From positions 34,380-98,379 of the forward strand of contig NZ_BMWG01000028.1 of NCBI RefSeq assembly GCF_014651115.1: a stretch of 64,000 nucleotides of DNA, read 5' to 3'. Position numbers and translations under genes: made by a program. Each line of letters starts with the position of its first letter. Position 1 is the stretch's first letter. The notes below the pieces were generated by a model. That model saw nothing but the letters and a program-made list of their open reading frames with translations. It was not told the DNA's origin and did not search any database. Source of the stretch: Streptomyces inusitatus. GTDB taxonomy: Bacteria > Actinomycetota > Actinomycetes > Streptomycetales > Streptomycetaceae. Positions 33,172-41,728 of this stretch are shown piece by piece.

Positions 33172-33264
33172 TGCGGGTGGATCACTTCTCTGCCGGGCCG
33201 GTGGGGCGGGGACAGCACGAGGCCGTCACCGCAGTAGACCATGGCGGCGGGGGTGATCCGGAAC

Positions 33265-33312
33265 GGTGGGCGGCCACCGGGGCGATCTTCTTCGCCCCGG
33301 TGGCCGCCCACC
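33265..33312 (-). terminator. Perfect 21-bp hairpin after the sigma factor gene
   Basis: 33265-33285 and 33292-33312 are perfectly complementary over 21 bp with a 6-nt loop, the longest hairpin in the window. It lies just after the sigma factor stop on the minus strand and would isolate that gene from the lrp gene. Confidence 0.85.
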
Positions 33313-33337
33313 CGTCCGTGCACCCGGCTCGCCCGGC

Positions 33338-34210
33338 TCACTCGGCGACGAGGAGTCCTTCGCGGAGGCGGGTGGTGATCCGGGTCAGCAGCCGGGAGAC
33401 ATGCATCTGGGAGACGCCCAGCTCGGCGCCGATCTGCGACTGGGTCAGCTCCTCGCCGAAGCGCATGCGGAGGATCCTGCGGTCGCGGTCGTCCAGCTCC
33501 TCGATCAGCGGCTTGAGCGCCTGGACGTTCTCGGCGATCTCCAGATCGGCGTCGGGCGCGCCGAGCCGGTCGGAGAGCGGGGTCGCGGTGTGGTCGGAGG
33601 AGTCCTCCATGGGCATGTCGATCGAGCCGGCCGTGTAGCCGTTGCTGGCGACGACGCCCTCGATGACCTCCTGCTGGTCGATCCCGAGGTGCTCGGCCAG
33701 TTCGGCGGTGGTCGGGGAGCGGTCCAGCCGCTGGGAGAGGTCGTCCGTGGCCTTGGCGAGGTCGATCCGCAGCTCCTGGAGCCTGCGCGGGACATGGACG
33801 GCCCAGCTGGTGTCCCGGAAGAATCGTTTGATCTCGCCGACGATGTACGGGACGGCGAAGGTGGCGAACTCCACCTCGCGGCTCAGCTCGAAGCGGTCGA
33901 TCGCCTTGATCAGGCCGATGGTGCCGACCTGGACGATGTCCTCCATCTGCTCGGCCCGGTTGCGGAAGCGGCCCGCCGCGTATTTCACCAGTGCCAGATT
34001 CAGCTCGATGAGCGTGTTCCGGACGTACTGGTGGTCGCGGGTGCCCTCTTCCAGTTCGGCCAGCCGGACGAAGAAGATCCGTGAGATCTCCCGCGCGTCC
34101 TTGGGGGCGACTTCCCCAGGGTTCGGCACCTCCGGAAGGTGCAGCTCAGCGCTCGGCCCCCGTGTTCCCGGCTGTGTGAGTTCGGTCGCGACCTGGCTCG
34201 CCGTGGACAC
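33338..34210 (-). CDS. RNA polymerase sigma factor of the SigB/SigF/SigG group
   Basis: This 290-residue group 3 sigma factor has region 2 (IELNLALVKYAAGRFRNRAE, GTIGLIKAIDRFELSREVEF), region 3 (FFRDTSWAVHVPRRLQELRI) and region 4 (LTQSQIGAELGVSQMHVSRL). It belongs to the stress/development family that includes SigB, SigF and SigH of Streptomyces. No anti-sigma or anti-anti-sigma gene is next to it, which is unusual for the group. The GTG at 34210 has GGGAGG 5 nt upstream, and terminators on both sides make it monocistronic. Confidence 0.92.
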   Translation of the reverse strand: MSTASQVATELTQPGTRGPSAELHLPEVPNPGEVAPKDAREISRIFFVRLAELEEGTRDHQYVRNTLIELNLALVKYAAGRFRNRAEQMEDIVQVGTIGLIKAIDRFELSREVEFATFAVPYIVGEIKRFFRDTSWAVHVPRRLQELRIDLAKATDDLSQRLDRSPTTAELAEHLGIDQQEVIEGVVASNGYTAGSIDMPMEDSSDHTATPLSDRLGAPDADLEIAENVQALKPLIEELDDRDRRILRMRFGEELTQSQIGAELGVSQMHVSRLLTRITTRLREGLLVAE

Positions 34211-34294
34211 TCAGTCCTCCCCTGCTCCGTGGTCAGTGCACAGCGCGCCTACCCCGGTTCACTCCTTCCATGCGCGGGAGATTTTCCGGGGAGG

Positions 34295-34335
34295 GTCTCC
34301 GGGGGCCGGAAACGGCGGATCCGGCCCCCGGAGAC
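34295..34335 (-). terminator. Perfect 16-bp hairpin after guaB1
   Basis: 34295-34310 and 34320-34335 pair over 16 bp with a 9-nt loop. A third copy of the GC-rich arm (CCCGGGGGCCGG) follows immediately. It lies just after the guaB1 stop. Confidence 0.8.
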
Positions 34336-34368
34336 TCCCGGGGGCCGGACCGTCGGACAAGCGGCGGG

Positions 34369-35811
34369 TCAGCTCCAGCTGGCGTGCAGCGGCTTGCCCT
34401 CGGCGTAACCGGCGGCACTCTGGACGCCGACGATCGCCCGCTCGGCGAACTCCTCCAGGGAGCCCGCGCCCGCGTAGGTGCAGGAGGAGCGGACGCCCGC
34501 GATGATCGAGTCGATCAGGTCCTCCACACCCGGGCGGTCGGGGTCGAGGAACATCCGGGAGGTGGAGATGCCCTCCTCGAAGAGCGCCTTGCGGGCGCGG
34601 TCGTACGCGGACTCCTCGCTGGTGCGGTTGCGGACGGCGCGCGCGGAGGCCATGCCGAAGGACTCCTTGTAGAGCCGTCCGTCGGCGGTCTGCTGAAGGT
34701 CGCCGGGCGATTCGTAGGTGCCGGCGAACCAGGAGCCGATCATCACGTTGGAGGCTCCGGCGGCCAGCGCCATGGCGACGTCGCGCGGGTGGCGGACACC
34801 GCCGTCGGCCCAGACGTGCTTGCCGTACTTCTTCGCCTCGGCGGCGCACTCCAGTACGGCGGAGAACTGCGGCCGGCCGACGCCGGTCATCATGCGGGTG
34901 GTGCACATCGCGCCGGGGCCGACGCCGACCTTGATGATGTCCGCGCCCGCCTCGATGAGGTCGCGTACGCCCTCGGCGGCGACGATGTTGCCCGCGACGA
35001 TGGGGACCTGGGGGTCGAGCGCGCGGACCGCCTTGATCGCGGAGATCATCGACTCCTGGTGGCCGTGGGCGGTGTCCACCACGAGGGTGTCCACCCCCGC
35101 GTCGAGGAGCTGCTTGGCCTTGCCCGCGACATCGCCGTTGATGCCGACGGCGGCGGCGATGCGCAGCTTGCCCGCGGCGTCGACGGCCGGGGTGTAGAGG
35201 GTCGCCCGCAGCGCGCCCCGGCGGGTGAGGATGCCGACGAGCCTGCCGTCGCCGTCGACGGCGGGGGCGTAGCGGCGGTTGGCGTGGTCGAGCTTGTGGA
35301 AGGCGTCGCGGGGGTCTATGTCCGCGTCGAGGAGGAGCAGATCCGTGGACATGACCTCGGTCAGCTGGGTGAAGCGGTCCACTCCGGCGAGGTCCGCGTC
35401 GGTGACGACGCCGACCGGCCGGTGGTCGCCGTCCACGACGACGCCCGCGTCGTGCGCCCGCTTGGGGAGCAGGGAGAGCGCGTCGGCGACGGTCTGGTGG
35501 GGGGCGAGCACGATGGGGGTGTCGAGGACCAGATGACGGGTCTTGACCCAGGAGACGACGTCGGTGACGACCTCGATCGGAATGTCCTGGGGGATGACGA
35601 CGAGGCCGCCCCGGCGGGCCAGCGTCTCGGCCATCCGGCGGCCCGCGATGGCGGTCATATTGGCGACGACCAGCGGGATGGTGGTGCCGGTGCCGTCGGG
35701 GGACGAGAGGTCGACGGCCTGGCGGGAGCCCACCGCCGAGCGGCGCGGGACCATGAACACGTCGTCATACGTGAGGTCGTACGGCGGCTTCAGATCATTG
35801 AGGAAACGCAC
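34369..35811 (-). CDS. guaB1: GuaB1, IMP dehydrogenase-related GMP reductase with CBS domains
   Basis: The 480-residue TIM-barrel protein carries a CBS-domain pair at about residues 95-205 and a catalytic loop GVGPGAMCTTRMMTGVG with Cys303. The CTTR sequence after the cysteine is typical of GMP reductase, whereas IMP dehydrogenase has CITR-like sequence. Mycobacterial GuaB1 was recently shown to be a GMP reductase, so this is best read as making IMP from GMP with NADPH, with CBS-bound nucleotides as effectors. The GTG at 35811 has only a weak Shine-Dalgarno. Confidence 0.9.
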   Translation of the reverse strand: MRFLNDLKPPYDLTYDDVFMVPRRSAVGSRQAVDLSSPDGTGTTIPLVVANMTAIAGRRMAETLARRGGLVVIPQDIPIEVVTDVVSWVKTRHLVLDTPIVLAPHQTVADALSLLPKRAHDAGVVVDGDHRPVGVVTDADLAGVDRFTQLTEVMSTDLLLLDADIDPRDAFHKLDHANRRYAPAVDGDGRLVGILTRRGALRATLYTPAVDAAGKLRIAAAVGINGDVAGKAKQLLDAGVDTLVVDTAHGHQESMISAIKAVRALDPQVPIVAGNIVAAEGVRDLIEAGADIIKVGVGPGAMCTTRMMTGVGRPQFSAVLECAAEAKKYGKHVWADGGVRHPRDVAMALAAGASNVMIGSWFAGTYESPGDLQQTADGRLYKESFGMASARAVRNRTSEESAYDRARKALFEEGISTSRMFLDPDRPGVEDLIDSIIAGVRSSCTYAGAGSLEEFAERAIVGVQSAAGYAEGKPLHASWS

Positions 35812-35941
35812 GTGCTGAACATCCCAGTCGATCGGAGTTGGCCCCCGGGCAGATGGAACGGGGGAAAACGCACGTACTTCATTCTCCCACGAGGCGGGGC
35901 CCGGGTGTGCTGGGAGGAAGCTCCAGCGCGCGGGGGCGCCG

Positions 35942-36583
35942 TCAAGCCGATCCTCCAAAAGGGGGTACGGCCTCCTTCGAGGCGGCCTCGTAGCGGTCGA
36001 CGAGCCGCCCGACGACATGGCGGACGCGCCGGTCGGCCATGGCGCGCAGCAGCCGGAGATTGGCGACGGCCTGGACGACATAAGGGTCGTCGTCGGCGCG
36101 GACGAGGAAGTCCTTGGAGTGTCCGAAGCAGGCGGCGACGGCGCTGAGCGGGGCGGCGCTGAAGTAGCCGACGTCGACCTTGAAGTAGTCGGCGTATTTC
36201 TGGGCGAGGACGATCGAGGGGTTGTTCTTTCCCGCCCGGAGGTTGCCGACGTGCTGTTTGTTGCTCTTGAGGGCCTCGGCGACCTCGGTCTGGGTCACCC
36301 GCTTCCCCGTGCGGGGGGAGACCCTGGTGCGGAAGAGGCACTCCAGGCGCTGGGCGAAGAGCCGCTCCCGCTGTTTCTCGCCGATCTGGGGATCCACGTC
36401 CTCGGGCGGGAGGGCGGCGGCGCGCAGTCCGTCGACGTACTCGGTGTCGACCCCGGCCCGGGCGGCGATCTCGGCGCTGCTCCAGGGGCGCTGGAGGGCG
36501 GCGGGCCGGATGACGTCGAAGAGCAGGTTCAGCCGTGCGGCCACTCGCCGGGGCAGTTCCGCCGCGCCGGACTCGTCCGTCAT
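35942..36583 (-). CDS. HTH regulator of the XRE type
   Basis: The 213-residue protein has a Cro/C1-type helix-turn-helix near its middle (VTQTEVAEALKSNKQHVGNL) followed by AGKNNPSIVLAQKYADYFKV, and a C-terminal helical half of unknown role. I do not recognise a named subfamily. The ATG at 36583 has GGAGGT 9 nt upstream. It is separated from the divergently positioned -35 elements by a short palindrome (36660-36675), which may be an autoregulatory site. Target genes are not evident. Confidence 0.8.
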   Translation of the reverse strand: MTDESGAAELPRRVAARLNLLFDVIRPAALQRPWSSAEIAARAGVDTEYVDGLRAAALPPEDVDPQIGEKQRERLFAQRLECLFRTRVSPRTGKRVTQTEVAEALKSNKQHVGNLRAGKNNPSIVLAQKYADYFKVDVGYFSAAPLSAVAACFGHSKDFLVRADDDPYVVQAVANLRLLRAMADRRVRHVVGRLVDRYEAASKEAVPPFGGSA

Positions 36584-36633
36584 GCGCTGGGGACCTCCCT
36601 GGTCATACGTCCGCGGAGGAACCTGACGGCGGA

Positions 36634-36675
36634 AGTATGCGCGGGGCGCACAGGCGCCGGTCAAGGAAAGTTGAC
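36634..36675 (-). promoter_or_regulatory. Promoter TTGACC-N19-CATACT with overlapping GTCAA-N6-TTGAC
   Basis: On the minus strand TTGACC (36664-36659) and CATACT (36639-36634) are 19 nt apart, upstream of the XRE gene. The -35 is one arm of an inverted repeat GTCAA (36660-36664)-N6-TTGAC (36671-36675). Confidence 0.45.
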
Positions 36676-36815
36676 GGACTGTCTGATACCAGTGATTGTA
36701 CGGCGGTTCGGGGGCGATGGGACCACCGCGGACGCCCGGCGGCGGGTCCCGGGGAGGCGCGCGCGGGACCGCGGCGCGCGGGGGGCTCACGGGCGGCGCG
36801 GGCCGGGGCGCGAAC

Positions 36816-36866
36816 CGTACGGGCCGGGGCATGCGTCGGGCCCGTACGGTCGGTCGTACGGGCCCG
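36816..36866 (-). terminator. Three-armed inverted repeat with competing hairpins
   Basis: CGTACGGGCC (36816-36825), its complement GGCCCGTACG (36839-36848) and a third copy CGTACGGGCC (36855-36864) are arranged so the middle arm can pair with either neighbour. It follows the SorC-family gene stop on the minus strand and is probably its terminator. Confidence 0.6.
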
Positions 36867-36929
36867 TGCGAAGAGCGGGACCGGTTCCCCCGGTCCGGCG
36901 GGGCGGTCCGGCGGCGCGGTCAGGCGGGG

Positions 36930-37937
36930 TCAGTCGTCGGGGTCCGCGCGCTCCAGCGCGGGCCTCGGGCCGGCCGGCACCGACAACAGATGGTCGGCGG
37001 CGGCGGTGTCCGTCACCAGGCTGGTGACCAGGCCGGAGCGGAGTACGGCCGCGATCGCGTCCGCCTTGCGCTGGCCGCCCGCGATCGCCACCACCTCGGG
37101 GATACGGCGCAGCCGGTCGGCCTCCACGGTGATGCAGCGCTCTCCCAGATCGCGGCCGACCCGGCGGCCGTCGCGGTCGAAGAGATGCGCCGACATCTCG
37201 GCGGCGACGCCGTACGAGGCATACCGCGCGCGCTCGTCCTCGCTCAGCATGTCGTGGACCGTGGAGATGCCCGGCTCCCAGGAGCCGATGGAGACGGCCG
37301 CCACGGTCACCTTGTCGAAGTAGTCGAAGGCGCGGGCGATGCCGGTCTGATTGCGCAGCGCGGCGGCGGTCGCCGCGTCGGGCAGCAGCATCGGCGCGTA
37401 GATGGGGTGGGCGTCGCCGCCGGACACCTGGGCGGCGCGCCGGACGGCCTCCACCGAGCCGCGCTCGGCGGTTCCGGCGTCGTACACCCCTGTGAGCTGG
37501 ACGACCGTGCACTGCGGCAGCCGGTCGAGCGCGGCGGCCATGTGAATGGTGGAGCGGCCCCAGGCCAGCCCCAGCACCGCGCCCTCGTCGACCAGCTCGC
37601 CGAGCAGATCGGCGGCCACCTCGCCCAGATTCTCCGGGTCGGGCGACTCCTCCGCCTCCGCCGGGGACTCCACGACCACGGCGTGCCGCAGCCCGAAGTG
37701 CGCGCGGAGCGCGTCCGAGCGCTCGGCGTCCAATTCCGCCGGGACGCGGATCTCGATACGCACGAGATCACGCTCCAGCGCCGTCTCCAGGACCCGAGCG
37801 ACCTTGAAGCGGCTGACGCCGAACTCCTCCGCGATCTGGATCTTGGATTTGCCCTCTAGATAGAAGCGGCGGGCCATGGCCGCCGCCTGCACCAGCTCCG
37901 CGGGTCCCATCCGCGCAGCTGACCGGCCCGTCGACAC
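36930..37937 (-). CDS. SorC/DeoR-like sugar-binding transcriptional regulator
   Basis: The 335-residue protein has an N-terminal helix-turn-helix (KSKIQIAEEFGVSRFKVARV) and a C-terminal SorC sugar-binding domain related to glucosamine-6-phosphate isomerase (LGLAWGRSTIHMAAAL, GAVGISSWEP-like AVSIGSWEPGISTVHDML). Such proteins respond to sugar phosphates and control sugar catabolism. I start at GTG 37937 because GAGGAG lies 6 nt upstream; the ATG at 37961 lies above that ribosome site. Rpe, a pentose phosphate enzyme, is the next gene, which hints at a pentose or related signal. Confidence 0.85.
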   Translation of the reverse strand: MSTGRSAARMGPAELVQAAAMARRFYLEGKSKIQIAEEFGVSRFKVARVLETALERDLVRIEIRVPAELDAERSDALRAHFGLRHAVVVESPAEAEESPDPENLGEVAADLLGELVDEGAVLGLAWGRSTIHMAAALDRLPQCTVVQLTGVYDAGTAERGSVEAVRRAAQVSGGDAHPIYAPMLLPDAATAAALRNQTGIARAFDYFDKVTVAAVSIGSWEPGISTVHDMLSEDERARYASYGVAAEMSAHLFDRDGRRVGRDLGERCITVEADRLRRIPEVVAIAGGQRKADAIAAVLRSGLVTSLVTDTAAADHLLSVPAGPRPALERADPDD

Positions 37938-38142
37938 CGCGATCTCCTCACTGCAGTACATACTCCGGATCCGTCATCCTGTCAGATCCGATGGATGTTG
38001 ATCAGCCCTGTCGGGCCGAGTTCGGTTGTTGTGGCCCGGAGGCGGCACGCGCGGTGGCACGGTGTGCGCACGCGCGATTCCCCCCGGTGTTGCTCACCGG
38101 CCGGCCGGCCGGTCGAAGCCTCGGTGCTCCCGGTGCTCCCGG

Positions 38143-38808
38143 TCAGTGGCGGCACGCGCCGTCGGCCTTGGCGCGCAGGGCCCGGACCGCCTCGGCCGGA
38201 TCGCTCGCCCCGTAGACGGCGGACCCGGCGACGAACACGTCCGCGCCCGCCTCGGCGCACCGCTCGATCGTCGTGTCCGAGACTCCGCCGTCGACCTGAA
38301 GCCACAGCTCAAGCCCGTGCTTGGCGATCAGCTCCCGGGTGCGGCGGATCTTCGGCAGCATGATGTCGAGAAACGCCTGCCCGCCGAAGCCGGGCTCCAC
38401 GGTCATGATCAGAAGCATGTCGAGTTCGGGGAGCAGATCCTCGTACGGCTCGATCGGGGTCGCGGGCTTGAGCGCCATCGAGGCGCGCGCCCCCTTGGCC
38501 CGGATCTCCCGCGCCAGCCGCACCGGGGCGGCCGCCGCCTCCGCGTGGAAGGTGACGGATCCCGCCCCCGCCTCGACGTACTGCGGGGCCCAGCGATCGG
38601 GGTCCTCGATCATCAGATGGCAGTCCAGCGGGGTGTCCGTCGCCCGGCTGAGGGACTCCACGATCGGCACGCCCAGCGTCAGATTGGGCACGAAGTGGTT
38701 GTCCATCACATCGACATGGAGCCAGTCGGCGCCCTCGACTGCGCGGGCCTCTTCCGCCAGACGGGAGAAGTCCGCGGAGAGGATGCTGGGATTGATCTGT
38801 ACGGCCAT
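38143..38808 (-). CDS. rpe: Ribulose-phosphate 3-epimerase
   Basis: Rpe interconverts ribulose-5-phosphate and xylulose-5-phosphate in the pentose phosphate pathway. The 221-residue TIM barrel has the signature INPSILSADFSRL, the metal-binding HVDVMDNHFVPNLT and DCHLMIEDPDRW, MTVEPGFGGQAFL, and LWLQVDGGVSDTT. The ATG at 38808 lacks a strong Shine-Dalgarno. It is transcribed on the same strand as rsmB, fmt and priA, and the order fmt-rsmB-rpe is conserved in other actinobacteria. Confidence 0.97.
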   Translation of the reverse strand: MAVQINPSILSADFSRLAEEARAVEGADWLHVDVMDNHFVPNLTLGVPIVESLSRATDTPLDCHLMIEDPDRWAPQYVEAGAGSVTFHAEAAAAPVRLAREIRAKGARASMALKPATPIEPYEDLLPELDMLLIMTVEPGFGGQAFLDIMLPKIRRTRELIAKHGLELWLQVDGGVSDTTIERCAEAGADVFVAGSAVYGASDPAEAVRALRAKADGACRH

Positions 38809-38900
38809 GGGGCAAGACTGCCATGCTCCGGGACCCTTCCCCGCCCCGGCCGGTGATCCGGTACAGACCAATTCGGCCGGGCGGCCGTGTGGTACACCCG

Positions 38901-38933
38901 AAAAATCCACTCCGCCCCAGGTCAGGGGCGGAG
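38901..38933 (-). terminator. Intrinsic terminator of rsmB
   Basis: CTCCGCCCC (38910-38918) pairs with GGGGCGGAG (38925-38933) over a 6-nt loop, and on the minus strand it is followed by TGGATTTTT, a five-T run. It starts 7 nt after the rsmB stop. Confidence 0.85.
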
Positions 38934-38939
38934 AGACTG

Positions 38940-40388
38940 TCAGGCGGTACGCCTCAGCAGAGCCAGATACATCGCGTCCGTCCCGTGCAGATGCGGCCAC
39001 AGCTGGACGTCCGGGCCGTCGCCGAGCGCGGGCACACCGGGCATCAGAGGCCTGGCGTCCACCCACTCGGCCTCGATCGGGGTGTTCCCGCCGCGTCCGC
39101 GCAGCACGTCGTCCACGACCACCCGGGTCTCGGCGAGATGCGGCGAGCAGGTCGCGTACCCGACCACTCCGCCGACGCGGACGGCCTTGAGGGCCTCCCG
39201 CAGCAGGGCCCGCTGGAGGGGCGCGAAACCCTCCAAATCCTCCGGGCGGCGGCGCCAGCGGGACTCCGGGCGGCGGCGCAGCGCGCCGAGGCCGGAGCAC
39301 GGGACGTCCATCAGGACCCGGTCGAAGACCCCGGGCCCCCACGGCGGGCGGGTGCCGTCGGCCGTGATGACCTGGTAGGGGCCCGGGTTGCCGGCCAGTG
39401 CCCGCTCCACCAGCCGGGCGCGGTGGGGCTGCTTCTCGGAGGCGAGGAGCGAAGCGCCGCGCTGCGCGGCGAGCCCGGCCAGCATGGCCGCCTTGCCGCC
39501 GGGGCCCGCGCAGCCGTCGAGCCACCGGGTGTCGGAGCCCTCCAGCGGCGCGTTGGCCAGGGCCATGGCGACGAGCTGGCTGCCCTCGTCCTGGACGCCG
39601 GCCCGGCCCTCGCGGACGGCTTCCACCGCTCCGGGCTCGCCGCCCTCGACGAGCCGTACGGCATGGGGCGACCAGCGGCCCGGCAGCCCGGCGTCCTCCT
39701 CCAGCGAGCCGAGCAGCTCGTCGGCGGTGGAGCGGCCGGGGCGGGCGACGAGGGTGACCTCGGGGCGCTCGTTGTCCGCCTCCAGCAGGTCCTCGATGCC
39801 GGCCCGGCCGCCGCCCAGCGCGTCCCAGAGCGCGGAGACGATCCACCGGGGGTGCGAGTGCACCACCGCGAGATGCTCCTCGGCGTCCTTGTCGTAGGGC
39901 GGGGCGACCCGCTCGACCCAGGTGTCCAGATCGTCCCGCGCGATCTTGCGCAGCACGGCGTTGACGAACTTGGCGCGGCCGTCGCCGAGCACCACCCGCG
40001 CCAGCTCGACACTGGCGGAGACGGCGGCGTGGCTGGGGATACGGGTCGCCAGCAGCTGATGCGCGCCGAGGGAGAGCACATCGAGCACCGGGGGGTCGAC
40101 CTCGCGCAGCGGCCGGTCGACGCAGGCGGCGACGATCGCGTCGTAGGTGCCCTGGCGGCGCAGGGTGCCGTACACCAGCTCGGTGGCGAGCGCCGCGTCG
40201 CGCGCGTCGAAGTCGCCCTCCTCCCGGGCCTTCCGCAGCAGCGGGGGCAGCACGAGATTCGCGTACGCGTCGCGCTCGTCGACGGCCCGCAGCGCCTCGA
40301 AGGCGAGGATCCGCACGGGATCCTTCTTCGGGCGGCGGTAGGGCGTGTGGGATCGGCGAGGGCCGTGGGCGCGTGCCTGGTCGTTCAA
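38940..40388 (-). CDS. rsmB: 16S rRNA (cytosine(967)-C(5))-methyltransferase
   Basis: The 482-residue protein has an N-terminal NusB-like RNA-binding domain (DPVRILAFEALRAVDERDAY, RDAALATELVYGTLRRQ) and a C-terminal SAM-dependent methyltransferase domain with LDGCAGPGGKAAMLAGLAAQ, the catalytic DVPCSGLGALRRRPE and YATCSPHLAETR, where two cysteines form the usual m5C active site. It methylates C967 of 16S rRNA. The start is TTG at 40388 with GGAG 5 nt upstream. It lies downstream of fmt and upstream of rpe. Confidence 0.96.
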   Translation of the reverse strand: MNDQARAHGPRRSHTPYRRPKKDPVRILAFEALRAVDERDAYANLVLPPLLRKAREEGDFDARDAALATELVYGTLRRQGTYDAIVAACVDRPLREVDPPVLDVLSLGAHQLLATRIPSHAAVSASVELARVVLGDGRAKFVNAVLRKIARDDLDTWVERVAPPYDKDAEEHLAVVHSHPRWIVSALWDALGGGRAGIEDLLEADNERPEVTLVARPGRSTADELLGSLEEDAGLPGRWSPHAVRLVEGGEPGAVEAVREGRAGVQDEGSQLVAMALANAPLEGSDTRWLDGCAGPGGKAAMLAGLAAQRGASLLASEKQPHRARLVERALAGNPGPYQVITADGTRPPWGPGVFDRVLMDVPCSGLGALRRRPESRWRRRPEDLEGFAPLQRALLREALKAVRVGGVVGYATCSPHLAETRVVVDDVLRGRGGNTPIEAEWVDARPLMPGVPALGDGPDVQLWPHLHGTDAMYLALLRRTA

Positions 40389-40458
40389 AGGTGCTCCGCT
40401 GTCACAAGGGTTCCGAACCCTGTAAGGGTAGTCCCCTTCCCGCGCGGGCGGCTCCGCG

Positions 40459-40523
40459 CCGGGAGGCCGCCCGCCCCGGCTTCCGGCCGGGGCGGCCTCC
40501 CGGACGGGGCGGCCTCCCGGACG
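40459..40523 (-). terminator. Large hairpin after fmt with a 17-bp tandem repeat
   Basis: The arm CCGGGAGGCCGCC and its downstream complement (40459-40503) form a long GC-rich hairpin with an internal bulge. Its right arm belongs to a 17-bp unit that is repeated exactly at 40489-40505 and 40506-40522. It lies between fmt (stop 40533) and rsmB. Confidence 0.6.
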
Positions 40524-40532
40524 GATCCCGGG

Positions 40533-41468
40533 TCAGCGGGATCCCAGCAGCTCACCGGGGGCGATGCGGACACCGCGCGCCCAGTCGGCGGCGCGCATCG
40601 GCTTCTTGCCCTGGGGCTGGACCCAGAGCAGCTCGACGGCGTGCGAGCCTGTTCCCGCGTACACGTCGTTCTTGCCCGCGGCCAGCTCTCCGGGGGCGAG
40701 GTCGCCGCGCTCGGGGTCCAGTCGTACGGAGACGAGCTTCAGCCGCTCGCCCCGGAACTCGGTCCACGCGCCGGGGGCGGGGGTGCAGCCCCGGACGAGC
40801 CGGTCGACGCGGAGCGCCGGGGCCTTGAAGTCGACGCGGGCGTCCTCGACGGTGAGCTTCGGAGCGAGGGACACGCCCTCGGCGGGCTGCGGAACGGCCT
40901 TCAGGGTGCCGTCCTCGATGCCGTCCATGGTGGCGGTGAGCAGTCCCGCGCCCGCGAGGGCCAGTCGGGTGAGGAGATCGCCGCTGGTGTCGGTGGGGCG
41001 GACCCGCTCGGTGAGCACCCCGAAGACCGGGCCGGAGTCGAGTCCCTCCTCGATCTGGAAGGTCGCGGCGCCGGTCATCTCGTCCCCGGCGATCACGGCG
41101 TGCTGGACGGGGGCCGCGCCGCGCCAGGCGGGCAGCAGCGAGAAGTGCAGATTGACCCAGCCCCGGGCGGGCACGTCGAGGGCGACACGGGGCAGCAGCG
41201 CGCCGTAGGCGACGACCGGGCAGCAGTCCGGCCCGATCTCGCGCAGCCGGGCGAGGAAGTCCTCGTCGCGCGGGCGGGCGGGCTTCAGGACCTCGATCCC
41301 CGCCTCCTCGGCGCGCTGGGCCACCGGGCTGGCGACCAGTCTGCGGCCCCGGCCCGCGGGGGCGTCCGGCCGGGTGACGACGGCGGCCACCTCGTGCCGG
41401 TCGGAGGCGATCAGTGCGTCCAGGGCGGGTACGGCGACCTCGGGGGTGCCTGCGAAGACGAGCTTCAT
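40533..41468 (-). CDS. fmt: Methionyl-tRNA formyltransferase
   Basis: Fmt formylates initiator Met-tRNA with 10-formyl-THF. The 311 residues include LVFAGTPEVAVPALDALI, the catalytic region LPARGWVNLHFSLLPAWRG-like (WVNLHFSLLPAWRGAAPVQ) with the conserved N, H and D, and a C-terminal tRNA-binding domain with RVDFKAPALRVDRLVRGCTP. The ATG at 41468 was chosen over an upstream ATG at 41579 because the shorter start gives the family N-terminus. The peptide deformylase gene is not in the window. Confidence 0.96.
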   Translation of the reverse strand: MKLVFAGTPEVAVPALDALIASDRHEVAAVVTRPDAPAGRGRRLVASPVAQRAEEAGIEVLKPARPRDEDFLARLREIGPDCCPVVAYGALLPRVALDVPARGWVNLHFSLLPAWRGAAPVQHAVIAGDEMTGAATFQIEEGLDSGPVFGVLTERVRPTDTSGDLLTRLALAGAGLLTATMDGIEDGTLKAVPQPAEGVSLAPKLTVEDARVDFKAPALRVDRLVRGCTPAPGAWTEFRGERLKLVSVRLDPERGDLAPGELAAGKNDVYAGTGSHAVELLWVQPQGKKPMRAADWARGVRIAPGELLGSR

Positions 41469-41728
41469 CGGTGCTGACTGCCTCTCAGGCTGATGGGTGC
41501 GGTGCGCCGGTGACGTGCGCGGAAGGCCTTCGACGGCCCTTCGGCGGACCTCCGTCGCGTACGAGAACGGGCGGCGCACCAGTCTAGGCCGTCCGGCCCG
41601 GCGCGCGCAGGGCCGGTCCGAGCCGGTCCGGGGTGGTCCGGGGTGGTCCGCGTGGGGGGCGTACGGAAGCCCGCGCGCCCTGTCCGTACGCGCTTACGCC
41701 CCTGGACCGTGACCACATCGCCCGGTGG

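Larger units (their letters stand above)
36584..36929. other. Gene-free interval, 346 bp
   Basis: It contains the promoter and palindrome of the XRE gene (36634-36675) on one side and the three-armed hairpin 36816-36866 near the SorC gene stop on the other. No ORF is supported. Confidence 0.5.
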
